Part shown: piece after piece, positions 1 through 6,957 of the stretch | Layout of the letters: each line of letters opens with the position of its first letter | Numbering within the stretch: the stretch's first letter is position 1 | DNA from: an uncultured Bacilli bacterium | Lineage (GTDB): Bacteria > Bacillota_I > Bacilli_A > RF39 > UBA660 | Direction: 5' to 3' | DNA length: 9,801 nucleotides | Assembly (NCBI GenBank): GCA_944372275.1 | Contig: CALVYO010000043.1 | Span: 1 to 9,801, forward strand | Program-made: the position numbers and the translations under genes | The notes under the pieces: model-generated | The model's input: the letters and a program-made list of their open reading frames with translations, nothing else | Told to the model about the DNA's origin: nothing | Database searches by the model: none

Positions 1-53
1 GGTCTTACTTTACATACTTTACTAGTACCTTTATGTGTTTTCATTTTTGGCAT
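1..53 (-). CDS. rpmI: Ribosomal protein L35, 5' end (partial)
   Basis: The first 17 codons read MPKMKTHKGTSKVCKVR, the typical L35 N-terminus (MPKMKTH). The rest lies beyond the left window edge. L35 is a small protein of the 50S ribosomal subunit. The ATG at 51-53 follows an AGGAGG ribosome binding site that overlaps the infC stop codon (TAG, 66-68), with only 12 bases between the two genes. The infC-rpmI order is the conserved bacterial arrangement, normally followed by rplT (L20), which is expected just outside the window. Expression should be controlled by the infC promoter and leader. Confidence 0.93.
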   Translation of the reverse strand, partial: MPKMKTHKGTSKVCKVR

Positions 54-65
54 AAATAATTCCTC

Positions 66-599
66 CTATTTTTCTTTTTTTGGTCCTAAAATTAGTGACA
101 TAATTCGGCCATCTAATTTAGGTTGTTGTTCAATAATCGCTACACCTTCTTGTGCAGTAGCAAAGCGCATTAAAACATCTTTTCCTAATTCCGGATGAGC
201 CATTTCTCTTCCTTTAAATCTTATCGTTGCTTTAACTTTATGTCCTTTTTCTAAATACTTTGCACTATTTTTAACACGCGTATTAAAATCGTGAACATCA
301 ATAGTTACAGATAAACGATATTCTTTCATTTCTAAATTTGCTTCTCTTTGTTTTTTTAAATTCTCTTTAGTTCTTTTTTTATTTTCATATTTAAATTTAT
401 TGTAATCCATTATTTTACAAACTGGCGGATTACCATTTGGATTAATTAAAACTAAATCGAATCCTGCATAACTAGCTAAAGTTAAGGCATCTTTAATATT
501 TTTTGTTCCTAATTGTTCGCCTTTAGGCCCTATTACCATAACCTCTTTAGCTCTTATTTGTTCATTGATTAATGAATCTTTAGACTTATTTGCGATAAT
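66..599 (-). CDS. infC: Translation initiation factor IF-3
   Basis: IF-3 binds the 30S subunit, blocks premature 50S joining and checks the initiator tRNA and start codon. The protein shows the N-domain signature (INEQIRAKEVMVIG, then GEQLG, and NPPVCKIMDYNKFKYE), a lysine-rich linker, and the C-domain (VHDFNTRVKNSAKYLEKGHKV, then RFKGRE). No ATG lies at the expected N-terminus. GGAGG at 605-609 is followed by ATT (597-599) and ATC (594-596), so the gene almost certainly uses a non-canonical start, as infC commonly does to let IF-3 repress its own translation. ATT gives 177 residues and ATC gives 176; ATC has the more usual spacing (8 bases after GGAGG, against 5 for ATT). An in-frame extension to 656 only adds residues encoded by the leader RNA and is rejected. 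rpmI follows after 12 bases. Confidence 0.95.
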   Translation of the reverse strand: MIANKSKDSLINEQIRAKEVMVIGPKGEQLGTKNIKDALTLASYAGFDLVLINPNGNPPVCKIMDYNKFKYENKKRTKENLKKQREANLEMKEYRLSVTIDVHDFNTRVKNSAKYLEKGHKVKATIRFKGREMAHPELGKDVLMRFATAQEGVAIIEQQPKLDGRIMSLILGPKKEK

Positions 600-728
600 T
601 GACACCTCCAACAATAAAAAAGTAGACACGAACAGTATCCACCTATATAAACGCAAAAAATAATGGCTTATAAACCCATAGCTAATGTGCTATCAGGTGG
701 AGAATACTCGCTTTCCTTCTTCATTTCG
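600..728 (-). promoter_or_regulatory. infC-rpmI leader RNA, L20-type attenuator
   Basis: This is the untranslated leader between the predicted start of transcription (about 728) and infC. On the minus strand GTAT and CCACCT (704-707 and 695-700) can pair over a long distance with AGGTGG and ATAC (639-644 and 635-638). A local hairpin, ATAGC/GCTAT, lies between them. The 635-642 bases can instead form a terminator hairpin with 622-629, so the two folds exclude each other. Ribosomal protein L20 is known to repress infC-rpmI-rplT through such a leader in Bacillus subtilis. The position and layout fit that family, but I could not run a covariance model. Confidence 0.75.
616..642 (-). terminator. 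Attenuator terminator in the infC leader
   Basis: On the minus strand GUGGAUAC, loop UGUUC and GUGUCUAC form an 8-bp stem including two G-U pairs, followed by six U. It lies upstream of the infC ribosome binding site. It shares bases 635-642 with the long-range leader helix, so it is probably conditional. Confidence 0.7.
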
Positions 729-734
729 TATATA

Positions 735-762
735 ATTATACCATTTATTATATGTTTGTCAA
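735..762 (-). promoter_or_regulatory. Promoter of infC-rpmI
   Basis: A perfect -35 TTGACA (757-762) and a perfect -10 TATAAT (735-740) are 16 bases apart. This is the strongest sigma-A-type promoter in the window, as expected for translation genes. Transcription should start near 728 and produce the roughly 130-base leader. Confidence 0.88.
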
Positions 763-764
763 GC

Positions 765-818
765 ATTTTTATTAACTTTCTACGACAAATTATTTTTATT
801 AACTTTCTACGACAAATT
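765..818. repeat. 27-bp perfect tandem duplication
   Basis: Bases 765-791 and 792-818 are identical. The right-hand copy holds the last codons (FVVES and the stop) of the small membrane protein gene. The left-hand copy lies downstream of that stop, three bases from the -35 of the infC promoter. The unit is nine codons long, but the first stop already ends the gene, so the protein is not lengthened. It looks like a recent slippage duplication. Confidence 0.95.
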
Positions 819-1137
819 TACTAATATAACCAAAAAATTTATTCACACCTTTCGATACTGTATCAGCAATGGTATTAGATAAATTTAATCCTAATTGAGA
901 AAATTTTGTTTGATAATTTTTATTTGTTTTTTCTAAATAATTTTCTAAATCGATATTTTTACCATTTTTAACATCTTCTTCAAATTGTTTTATTTGTTCA
1001 GCAGTTAAAGTGACTTGTTCTTGTTTTTTATATTCATAATAACCGTATTTATTACTTACAAACATTGTCAAAAAAATAGCAAATAAAATTATAACTGTCG
1101 ATCTAAATATTTTTGTTCTTAATTTAACTGATTTCAT
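799..1137 (-). CDS. Small single-pass membrane protein, unknown function, coupled to spoIIP-like gene
   Basis: I do not recognise this 112-residue family. It has a basic N-terminus (MKSVKLRTKIFR), one hydrophobic segment at about residues 12-28, and a hydrophilic remainder that should lie outside the cell. That part starts with an acidic, lysine-rich stretch (TAEQIKQFEEDVKNGKN) and ends with an amphipathic region (about 83-110). The ATG is preceded by AAGGAG at 8-base spacing and overlaps the stop of the upstream spoIIP-like gene as ATGA, so the two are probably translationally coupled. This hints at a shared job at the envelope, such as a partner of the hydrolase, but that is inference. I see no terminator after it, so transcription may read into infC. 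Confidence 0.8.
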   Translation of the reverse strand: MKSVKLRTKIFRSTVIILFAIFLTMFVSNKYGYYEYKKQEQVTLTAEQIKQFEEDVKNGKNIDLENYLEKTNKNYQTKFSQLGLNLSNTIADTVSKGVNKFFGYISKFVVES

Positions 1138-2036
1138 TTCAATAGCTCCTTTATTGCTTCAACTAATACATCGATAGTATTTTCTACTTCATCAAATGTA
1201 TTATAATTTGCACCTAATTCCAATAAAATTACATTTTCATTTAAATCTTGATTAAAATCATCACTATATCTATCATATATTCCTCTTGATAAACCAGGGT
1301 ATTTTTCATTAATTATATTGTTAAATTTTTTAGCTAATTCTATATTAGGATAATTTTTATTCATAACAAACAATATTTTTGCATAATTTTTACCATTTAT
1401 TGTTACTGTCGATATACTTTTAGAAACTGCATCACGATGTAGATCAATTATTAAATCAAAATCACTTTGTTGTTTTAATTTATCAGTTAAAAATTCTCTT
1501 GTCGCAACATAACTATATTTATAATCGATATTATGTTCTTTAATATAATCAGCAGCACTTCTTTCTTCAACTATAGTTGGAATTTCTACTTCATTTAATT
1601 TTTCTTGTAATATTAACGACGCTAAAACGATATTGGGATTCATATTATATTCTTCATTTTTTTCGCCGACAAATCCTTCAGTTGGATGGGTACTATAAAT
1701 ATATATACGTGGATTTGTTACAACCATATTTTGAATATAAGAAAACGTTTGAACTGCACTATCATCGTTATAAACAAATGATTTAGCTAAAATAGATGTC
1801 GGTTGTTTTATTTCAATATTATTAAATGAACTTACAAATTCATATAATAAGTTAGTTTTTTTCTTTTCTTTAATTAAATGAGCATTAGAATTACCTAATA
1901 TCTCATTGATGAAATCAGCATTACTATTTTTTAATTCAATATTACTAATATCGATGTTACAAATTATGACAACAAATAAAATTGGGAATATTATTTTTTT
2001 TAAATTATATCTTTTTTTTAATTTCATCCGTTTCAT
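1134..2036 (-). CDS. spoIIP: SpoIIP-like peptidoglycan amidase
   Basis: SpoIIP is a membrane-anchored cell-wall hydrolase (amidase and endopeptidase) that thins septal peptidoglycan during engulfment in spore formers. This 300-residue protein has a basic N-terminus and one membrane segment (about 14-26). A linker follows, then the SpoIIP domain with IYIYSTHPTEGF (His117), DLIIDLHRDA (His200) and VILLELGANYNT (Glu273). These are the conserved family motifs and probable zinc or catalytic residues. It is shorter than the roughly 400-residue Bacillus protein. ATG at 2034-2036 is preferred because GGTGA sits four bases ahead; an in-frame GTG at 2048 has no ribosome binding site. Its partner SpoIID is not in the window, so it may serve vegetative wall remodelling rather than sporulation. 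Confidence 0.88.
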   Translation of the reverse strand: MKRMKLKKRYNLKKIIFPILFVVIICNIDISNIELKNSNADFINEILGNSNAHLIKEKKKTNLLYEFVSSFNNIEIKQPTSILAKSFVYNDDSAVQTFSYIQNMVVTNPRIYIYSTHPTEGFVGEKNEEYNMNPNIVLASLILQEKLNEVEIPTIVEERSAADYIKEHNIDYKYSYVATREFLTDKLKQQSDFDLIIDLHRDAVSKSISTVTINGKNYAKILFVMNKNYPNIELAKKFNNIINEKYPGLSRGIYDRYSDDFNQDLNENVILLELGANYNTFDEVENTIDVLVEAIKELLK

Positions 2037-2066
2037 CTTCTCACCCACTTTAGTATATTAACCATT

Positions 2067-2096
2067 ATATTACTTTAGAACTAAAGAAAATGTCAA
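2067..2096 (-). promoter_or_regulatory. Possible promoter of the spoIIP-like operon
   Basis: A consensus TTGACA (2091-2096) lies 18 bases ahead of TAATAT (2067-2072). An alternative, perfect TATAAT at 2064-2069 would need a 21-base spacer, which is too long. The spacer holds a small palindrome, CTTTAG-2-CTAAAG (2073-2086), which could be an operator or chance in AT-rich DNA. The -35 overlaps the end of the ppaC terminator. Confidence 0.45.
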
Positions 2097-2121
2097 AAAA
2101 AAGTTATATTAAATAACTTTT
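2095..2121 (-). terminator. Terminator of ppaC
   Basis: On the minus strand AAAGTTAT and ATAACTTT form an 8-bp stem around a 5-base loop, followed by a T-run (2102-2095). It begins directly at the ppaC stop codon (TAG, 2122-2124). Confidence 0.75.
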
Positions 2122-3744
2122 CTATGAATGTTTTTCTAATGTTTCTAATATTGGTGGTATCATTTGTTTTTTTCTTGATACGACATTTTTTAAATAATGA
2201 CCTTGTTTTAATCTTTCTAATTTATAACTTTCTTGAATTACATCGTGGGCTTCATCATTATATAAAATATATGATCCATTATTAATAATATCAGTTATAA
2301 ATAATGTAACAATGTTATATTCTTGTTCATGACATATATTATTTAATATAGTTATATATTGTTCCTTTTCATTTAGAATATAATCAATGTCAGTTGTAAA
2401 TACTTGGCCAACACCAATATTTTGATTGTTATAATTAAATTTTTTAAAGTCTTGAAATATAATATTTTCTTTTGTCATTCCCTCTAAAGAAGATCCAGCT
2501 TTAAACATGTCTAATCCATAAGTTTGATAATCAACATTCGCTATTTTTTCAAGTTCAATAACTGCTTCTTTATCTTTTTCAGTTGTAGTTGGTGATTTCA
2601 ATAATAGTGTATCAGATAATATTCCCGATAACATAGCACCTGCCATATTTTGAGGAATAACAACTTTATTTTCTTTATATAAATTATATATTATCGTATT
2701 AGAACTACCAACCGCCATATTTCTAAAATTGATTGGTAAAGTAGTGGCTAAAGTACCCAATTTATGATGATCCACTACCTCAACAATTGATGCTTCCTCC
2801 AACCCATCTACACTTTGTTCTTTTTCATTGTGATCAACTAATATAACTTTTTTAGGTTTTTTCAAACTAGATAAAGTTATTGGAAACAATCCTAAGCAGT
2901 CACCTTTTTTATTAACTACAGGGTAATTGGTATGCTTAGTTTTTTCACTTAATTCTTTAAATGAAGTATAATAATCCGTATCTTGAATAGTTGTTGGAAA
3001 ACTAAAGGATACATTTTCAATGTAATTAGATAAATTAATTAATTTCGTTGTATTAAATGTATCATAACTAGTTTTAATAATATTTACTTCATTTATTTTT
3101 GCAAGTTCATAATTATGACTTGATAATTCACCATTACCAACTAAGATGATTAATTTAGCTTTTGAATTAATCACATACTCTAAAATATTATTTCTATCGC
3201 CTATTATTAATATGTCATCATTAGTAATTTTAATATTTTCGATGAAAGTGGAACTTCTAAAGGCTACAGCCATAATATTTCCTTCTATTTCCTCATCAAA
3301 TTTTAAAACTTCTTCACCATTTAAAGTATTTACAATATTCTGATAAGAAGTTTTTAAATGTGTGAAATCTCCTTGAATTAATTCTTTAGCTAATTCTTTT
3401 TGAGTAACTAAACCAATTAATTTTTTGTTATCGTCTACTATAGGCAATCCTGTTAAATCATTATGATTCATATAATTGAATCCTGTAATTATGGAATCTT
3501 TACCATTCAAATAACAATTTTTTTTATATTCAATATCTTTTATTTGTAATTTTACGTCATTTAAATATTTTGGTTGTTTTAAATTAAAATAATTTAAAAC
3601 AAATTTTGTTTCTTTATTTATTTCTCCTAAACTCATCGGTTCAGTTTTTAATCCCAATTTATTTTTTAAATAAGATAAACTGATACTAGCACATATTGAA
3701 TCTGTATCAGGTTTTCTATGGCCAAATATATATGTTGTTTGCAT
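2122..3744 (-). CDS. ppaC: Manganese-dependent inorganic pyrophosphatase with CBS-DRTGG insert
   Basis: Family II pyrophosphatases hydrolyse pyrophosphate in the cytoplasm and pull biosynthetic reactions forward. The DHH-domain motifs are visible: GHRKPDTDS (His9, Asp13, Asp15), VDHNE (Asp304), VVDHHKLG (His326) and SDTLL (Asp378). The C-terminal DHHA2 domain has SRKKQ (523-527), which binds substrate. The 540 residues exceed the roughly 310 of the simple enzymes because of an insert at about 65-295: a CBS motif (NDLTGLPIVDDNKKLIGLV), a DRTGG-like domain and a second CBS motif (TNYPVVNKKGDCLGLF). Characterised CBS-containing members are regulated by adenine nucleotides, and those with DRTGG bind Ap4A. 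The ATG at 3742-3744 follows GGAGG by 6 bases. The longer GTG start at 3762 would place the ribosome binding site inside the gene. It is transcribed alone, with its own promoter and terminator. Confidence 0.94.
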   Translation of the reverse strand: MQTTYIFGHRKPDTDSICASISLSYLKNKLGLKTEPMSLGEINKETKFVLNYFNLKQPKYLNDVKLQIKDIEYKKNCYLNGKDSIITGFNYMNHNDLTGLPIVDDNKKLIGLVTQKELAKELIQGDFTHLKTSYQNIVNTLNGEEVLKFDEEIEGNIMAVAFRSSTFIENIKITNDDILIIGDRNNILEYVINSKAKLIILVGNGELSSHNYELAKINEVNIIKTSYDTFNTTKLINLSNYIENVSFSFPTTIQDTDYYTSFKELSEKTKHTNYPVVNKKGDCLGLFPITLSSLKKPKKVILVDHNEKEQSVDGLEEASIVEVVDHHKLGTLATTLPINFRNMAVGSSNTIIYNLYKENKVVIPQNMAGAMLSGILSDTLLLKSPTTTEKDKEAVIELEKIANVDYQTYGLDMFKAGSSLEGMTKENIIFQDFKKFNYNNQNIGVGQVFTTDIDYILNEKEQYITILNNICHEQEYNIVTLFITDIINNGSYILYNDEAHDVIQESYKLERLKQGHYLKNVVSRKKQMIPPILETLEKHS

Positions 3745-3768
3745 ACTACTCCTCCAATTCACTATATA

Positions 3769-3797
3769 GTTATATAATTTTTTATTAAATTTGTCAA
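3769..3797 (-). promoter_or_regulatory. Promoter of ppaC
   Basis: TTGACA (3792-3797) and TATAAC (3769-3774) are 17 bases apart, directed towards ppaC. The -35 and most of the spacer lie inside a 35-bp perfect palindrome, so a dimeric regulator bound there would cover the promoter. Confidence 0.75.
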
Positions 3798-3811
3798 ATT
3801 TAATAAAAAAT
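3777..3811. repeat. 35-bp perfect palindrome at the ppaC promoter
   Basis: Two 17-base arms are perfectly complementary around a single central base (3794). The inner arms read AAATTTG and CAAATTT. It covers the ppaC -35 box and overlaps the tail of the upstream gene's terminator. It is too long and exact to be a likely accident of AT-richness. It could be an operator for a dimeric repressor. As RNA read from upstream it would form a stem, but no U-run follows it. Confidence 0.9.
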
Positions 3812-3832
3812 ATTAACTTAAAAATTAATATT
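3804..3832 (-). terminator. Terminator of the lspA-rluD-rhomboid operon
   Basis: On the minus strand AATATTAA and TTAATATT form an 8-bp stem, followed by TTTT and further T-rich sequence. The 8-base loop contains the stop codon of the rhomboid gene. The stem is all A-T, so its efficiency is uncertain. Confidence 0.55.
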
Positions 3833-4969
3833 CTTTATTAAAAATAATATAAAAATTGTAAATATAATAGTTAAAATAACGCCATTTATTCGTTCTACTT
3901 TTTTATCTTTATTAATACCACAAGCCATAGATAAGAATATACCACTAATCAATCCACCAATATGGCCAGCATTATCAATTCCAGGTGTCATAAAACCTAA
4001 AAATAAATTTAATAAAATAATTGGTATAATTTGACTTTGTAAAACATTACCCAAATATAATCGATAATGATAACCAAAATATAGCATTGCACCTAATAAT
4101 CCAAAGATAGCACCACTTGCTCCAGCACTTATACCATTATGAAAGCAAATTGATAATAAACTAGCAAAAATAGCACTTCCTAAATAAATTATAATATATT
4201 TAACTTTACCAAAAAAACTTTCGATTTGTGCTCCTATTATATATAAAGCATACATGTTAAATAATAAATGTAGTATACCAATATGTAAAAAACTAGAAGT
4301 AATTAAACGATAATATTCATTATAATTCAAGATTAATTCACGATAATTAGCGCCGAATCTTAATAAAGTTATGCTATCTTCACTACCATTACCAAACAAA
4401 TACATTGCAATGAACACCATAATATTTATAAAAATTAAAGTATAAGTTACAATTGGCTTTTTAGGGCCAAATATTTTTTCTGCTTCTTTAGCATCATTTT
4501 CTGTTTTTTTATTTATATCAGAGGTTAACTTTAAAAATAAACTCATACCTTCTTCTTTATAATTTAAAGTTTTATTTATATCAGGAAAATATTCTAAAAC
4601 ATCATCATTTGTAACAACATCATCTAAATTTTCTACTTTTAAGCAAGTAATATTATCAACTTTTTTTTCTTTATCTAAATGAACGTTATCCCCTAAATTA
4701 ATAAAAATACTTAATGTTGGTACTTTTAAGGATAATGTTTTTTTCTTTATTGATTTCATTATTTGTTTTGTTCTTAATACATCAAAGTTTAATTGTTCAT
4801 CATTATGAATATAATTAGAAACTATCCTTATTATTTTGTAATCACTATCTAAATTTTCTAACCATATTTCATTTTTTGCTCCATGTAATATTACCGGATT
4901 ATAATTTTTATCAGTGATAAAATAATGTAACAATTTGACAATTATTTCTTCATTTTTTTCTAAATTCAT
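3818..4969 (-). CDS. Rhomboid-family intramembrane serine protease
   Basis: Rhomboids cut membrane proteins within or next to the lipid bilayer. The rhomboid domain spans about residues 172-383 of 383. It holds FLHIGILHLLFNMYAL (His229, His234, Asn238), the catalytic serine motif GASGAIFGLLGA (Ser285) and the catalytic histidine in NAGHIGGL (His336). Some seven hydrophobic segments fit a Ser-His dyad enzyme. The first 170 residues are soluble and probably cytoplasmic, as in Bacillus YqgP/GluP, but the C-terminal TPR region of that protein is missing. The start overlaps the rluD-like stop as ATGA, with GAGGAGG just ahead, so it is translationally coupled to the pseudouridine synthase. The substrate cannot be read from the sequence. 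Confidence 0.92.
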   Translation of the reverse strand: MNLEKNEEIIVKLLHYFITDKNYNPVILHGAKNEIWLENLDSDYKIIRIVSNYIHNDEQLNFDVLRTKQIMKSIKKKTLSLKVPTLSIFINLGDNVHLDKEKKVDNITCLKVENLDDVVTNDDVLEYFPDINKTLNYKEEGMSLFLKLTSDINKKTENDAKEAEKIFGPKKPIVTYTLIFINIMVFIAMYLFGNGSEDSITLLRFGANYRELILNYNEYYRLITSSFLHIGILHLLFNMYALYIIGAQIESFFGKVKYIIIYLGSAIFASLLSICFHNGISAGASGAIFGLLGAMLYFGYHYRLYLGNVLQSQIIPIILLNLFLGFMTPGIDNAGHIGGLISGIFLSMACGINKDKKVERINGVILTIIFTIFILFLIKNINF

Positions 4970-5850
4970 AATTCCTCCTCAAATTTATTTAATATATTAA
5001 CGAAGCAATTTGGTAATTCACAACTAAATTCCATATATTTTTTTGTTTTAGGATGAATAAATCCCAGTTCTTTAGCATGTAGACATTGTCCAGTATTATC
5101 TATTAATTTTCTTTTTCCATATACAGGATCATTAACTACGGGATGACCTATATAATTCATATGAACTCTTATTTGATGCGTTCTTCCTGTTTCTAGATTC
5201 AGTTCGATTAAAGTTGCAGTTTTATATCTTTTTAAAACTTTAAAATGCGTAATTGCTTCTTTACCATTTACCGTAACACTCATTTTTTTTCTATCTTTTA
5301 CATCTCTACCAATTGGTGCATCAATTGTCCCTGTGTCATTATTAATAACTCCCCACACTAAAGCAATATATTTGCGATGGGTAGTTTTTTCACTTAACTG
5401 TTTAGCTAAAAAATCATGAGCTTTATCATTTTTAGCTATCATCAACAGTCCTGTTGTATAAGCGTCAATACGATGAACAATACCCGGCCTAAATTCACCA
5501 TTTTTTTTACTTAATTCTTTAGAATGATATAATAAACCATTAACTAAAGTATGTTTAGTATTACCTATAGCAGGATGAACGACCATTCCATTTTCTTTAT
5601 TGACTACTATAATATCATCATCTTCATAGACTATGTCTAAATTCATATTTTCTGGTTCAGCGTTAATCTGATTCTCTTCTATTTCTGGTATTTCAATTAT
5701 ATCATTTTCTTTTACTATATAACTATTTTTTACTTCTTTGCCATTTACTTTTATACTTAATTTATTTATTTTACTTCTACTTACATCTAGTAATTTTGAT
5801 AAATAAATATCTATTCTTTCATTACCATTTTCTACTTTGTACTTTTGCAT
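4966..5850 (-). CDS. rluD: RluA/RluD-family 23S rRNA pseudouridine synthase
   Basis: The enzyme converts uridine to pseudouridine in RNA, most often 23S rRNA for this family. An S4 RNA-binding domain covers about residues 10-55 (ERIDIYLSKLLDVSRSKINKLS). The catalytic domain has the signature HRIDAYTTGLLMIAK with the nucleophile Asp129, and GRTHQIRVHMNYIGHPVVND (222-241). The length of 294 residues is normal. The symbol denotes the family; the exact target uridines are not known from sequence. Its start lies 19 bases inside the end of lspA, and its end overlaps the rhomboid gene as ATGA. The lspA-rluD order is common in Bacillota. The ribosome binding site is weak (TTGGAAT), suggesting coupling to lspA translation. 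Confidence 0.93.
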   Translation of the reverse strand: MQKYKVENGNERIDIYLSKLLDVSRSKINKLSIKVNGKEVKNSYIVKENDIIEIPEIEENQINAEPENMNLDIVYEDDDIIVVNKENGMVVHPAIGNTKHTLVNGLLYHSKELSKKNGEFRPGIVHRIDAYTTGLLMIAKNDKAHDFLAKQLSEKTTHRKYIALVWGVINNDTGTIDAPIGRDVKDRKKMSVTVNGKEAITHFKVLKRYKTATLIELNLETGRTHQIRVHMNYIGHPVVNDPVYGKRKLIDNTGQCLHAKELGFIHPKTKKYMEFSCELPNCFVNILNKFEEEL

Positions 5851-6281
5851 TTTATCATTCCAATCATTAATAAAATAACACCTACTACCATAAACGAATC
5901 AGCAAAATTAAATATAGCAAAATTTAATATGTTAACATCAATAAAATCTATTACATACCCATATAGGAGTCTATCAATTAAATTTCCCATTATACCACTT
6001 AATAATAAAGAATAAGTAATAATTTCAAGATTATTTAATTTTTTATCTTTTATAAAAAATATAAAAATTACATTTAAAGCAATTATTCCTAAAATTATAA
6101 ATAGCCATCTTGCTCCTTCTAACATGCTAAATGCTGCACCAGTATTATGAACATATGTTAAACTTAGTAAATTAAATAATTTTATGCTCTCATTTACATT
6201 CATATATAAATTAATTAATCCTTTTGATATTTGGTCAATTAATAAAAATATTATACTAAATAATAATAATTTTTTATACAC
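5832..6281 (-). CDS. lspA: Lipoprotein signal peptidase (signal peptidase II)
   Basis: This membrane aspartic protease removes signal peptides from lipidated prolipoproteins. Four hydrophobic segments and all family motifs are present: LIDQISK, VHNTGAAFS, GNLIDRLLYGYVIDFID and FNFADSFMVVGV. The catalytic aspartates are Asp103 and Asp128 (149-residue numbering). The GTG at 6279-6281 is preferred because AGGTG precedes it by six bases. A GTG at 6290 would overlap that ribosome binding site and adds only three residues. It is the first gene of the overlapping lspA, rluD-like, rhomboid operon and abuts the variable hsdS locus, which ends about 70 bases upstream. Confidence 0.95.
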   Translation of the reverse strand: MYKKLLLFSIIFLLIDQISKGLINLYMNVNESIKLFNLLSLTYVHNTGAAFSMLEGARWLFIILGIIALNVIFIFFIKDKKLNNLEIITYSLLLSGIMGNLIDRLLYGYVIDFIDVNILNFAIFNFADSFMVVGVILLMIGMIKCKSTK

Positions 6282-6297
6282 TAAAACCACCTATATA

Positions 6298-6326
6298 ATT
6301 ATACTATATTTTTAAATATAAGTAAA
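6298..6326 (-). promoter_or_regulatory. Probable promoter of lspA operon
   Basis: A perfect TATAAT (6298-6303) has TTTACT (6321-6326) 17 bases upstream. The first bases of the lspA coding region follow within about 20 bases. No other candidate lies between lspA and the hsdS fragment. Confidence 0.55.
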
Positions 6327-6344
6327 ATTTAAATTTTTTCATAT

Positions 6345-6375
6345 AAAAACTTATACAAACATATTTTGCATAAGT
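6345..6375 (-). terminator. Terminator of the hsdS fragment
   Basis: On the minus strand ACUUAUGCAAA, loop AUAUG and UUUGUAUAAGU form an 11-bp stem with one G-U pair, followed by UUUU. The stem includes the last codons and the stop codon. It is a copy of the terminator at 6958-6994. Confidence 0.7.
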
Positions 6376-6385
6376 CCTTTTTTTA
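6349..6385 (-). repeat. 37-bp direct repeat, copy 1 (end of hsdS fragment)
   Basis: Identical over 37 bases to 6967-7003. It encodes the last residues KKGLMQNMFV and the stop, and contains the terminator stem. Identity at the DNA level, while the protein just upstream differs, suggests recent exchange or duplication. Confidence 0.95.
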
Positions 6386-6914
6386 TTTGTTGTAAGTTAA
6401 AAAGTTTTTCCTTTTCCCAAAATAATTTATTATTTATTATTTTAAATAATTTACCGTATTTTCTTTGTTCTGATAATTTTGGAATATTTATTGTTATTTC
6501 TTTAAATAAATCTATATTTAAATTTCTTCTTACAATACTTGCACCTTGTTCAGATGCTATAAGAAATTGATATAGAGTTCTAGGTGATTTTATCCATTCA
6601 TTTAAAATATTAATATCTATAATTTTTTCATTTATATTAAATATCTTATAAGATGGGGATACAATACCAATATCAAATGACATATTAATATTGATGTTGC
6701 CCATCCATAAATTTTGTGGACTTAACACCAACTGTTTCTTCCTCAATACCTTATATCCTATTGTGTTTTCACTCGCAGCCTGTTTATTAAAATATTCTGA
6801 TTGTAAATAAATTCCTTTAGTCGTTGACGAAAGTATTTTATATTCGTTATTTATTTTACTTTTTTCAGTAATTTCAGTTAATAGAGATTCTATTTTTACT
6901 TTATTATTTTGCAA
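6351..6914 (-). CDS. HsdS 3' fragment: start-less, probably silent recognition-domain cassette
   Basis: The frame encodes one target-recognition domain and a C-terminal conserved region of a type I restriction specificity subunit, ending KKGLMQNMFV exactly as the full hsdS upstream does. No ATG, ribosome binding site or promoter is visible; the only nearby start is TTG at 6912-6914. The frame stays open upstream to 6968, directly after the terminator of the full hsdS. That upstream part (SLYKTCIINNVF) resembles the end of the central region in the full gene (KLYKLCILKYIF). It therefore looks like the second half of an hsdS cut at the central repeat, a donor for exchange of the second recognition domain. 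A short half-subunit that dimerises is possible but lacks expression signals. Confidence 0.75.
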   Translation of the reverse strand: MQNNKVKIESLLTEITEKSKINNEYKILSSTTKGIYLQSEYFNKQAASENTIGYKVLRKKQLVLSPQNLWMGNININMSFDIGIVSPSYKIFNINEKIIDINILNEWIKSPRTLYQFLIASEQGASIVRRNLNIDLFKEITINIPKLSEQRKYGKLFKIINNKLFWEKEKLFNLQQIKKGLMQNMFV

Positions 6915-6957
6915 ATTAAATTTAATAAAAACATTGTTTATAATACATGTTTTATAT

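Noticed and set aside
600..656. In-frame N-terminal extension of infC (MRLYRWILF...).
   Set aside because: It reads through the leader terminator and the ribosome binding site, and IF-3 homology begins only after 599.
1577..1786. Plus-strand 69-codon open frame.
   Set aside because: It lies within the spoIIP-like gene on the other strand and has no recognisable product.
2037..2048. GTG start for the spoIIP-like gene at 2048.
   Set aside because: No ribosome binding site precedes it, and it contains the GGTGA that serves the ATG at 2036.
2064..2096. TATAAT at 2064-2069 paired with TTGACA at 2091-2096 as a promoter.
   Set aside because: The spacer would be 21 bases; the weaker TAATAT at 18 bases is used instead.
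3146..3343. Plus-strand 65-codon open frame.
   Set aside because: It is antisense to the conserved ppaC coding sequence, with no ribosome binding site seen.
3745..3762. GTG start for ppaC at 3762.
   Set aside because: The extension MNWRSS is encoded by the ribosome binding site itself.
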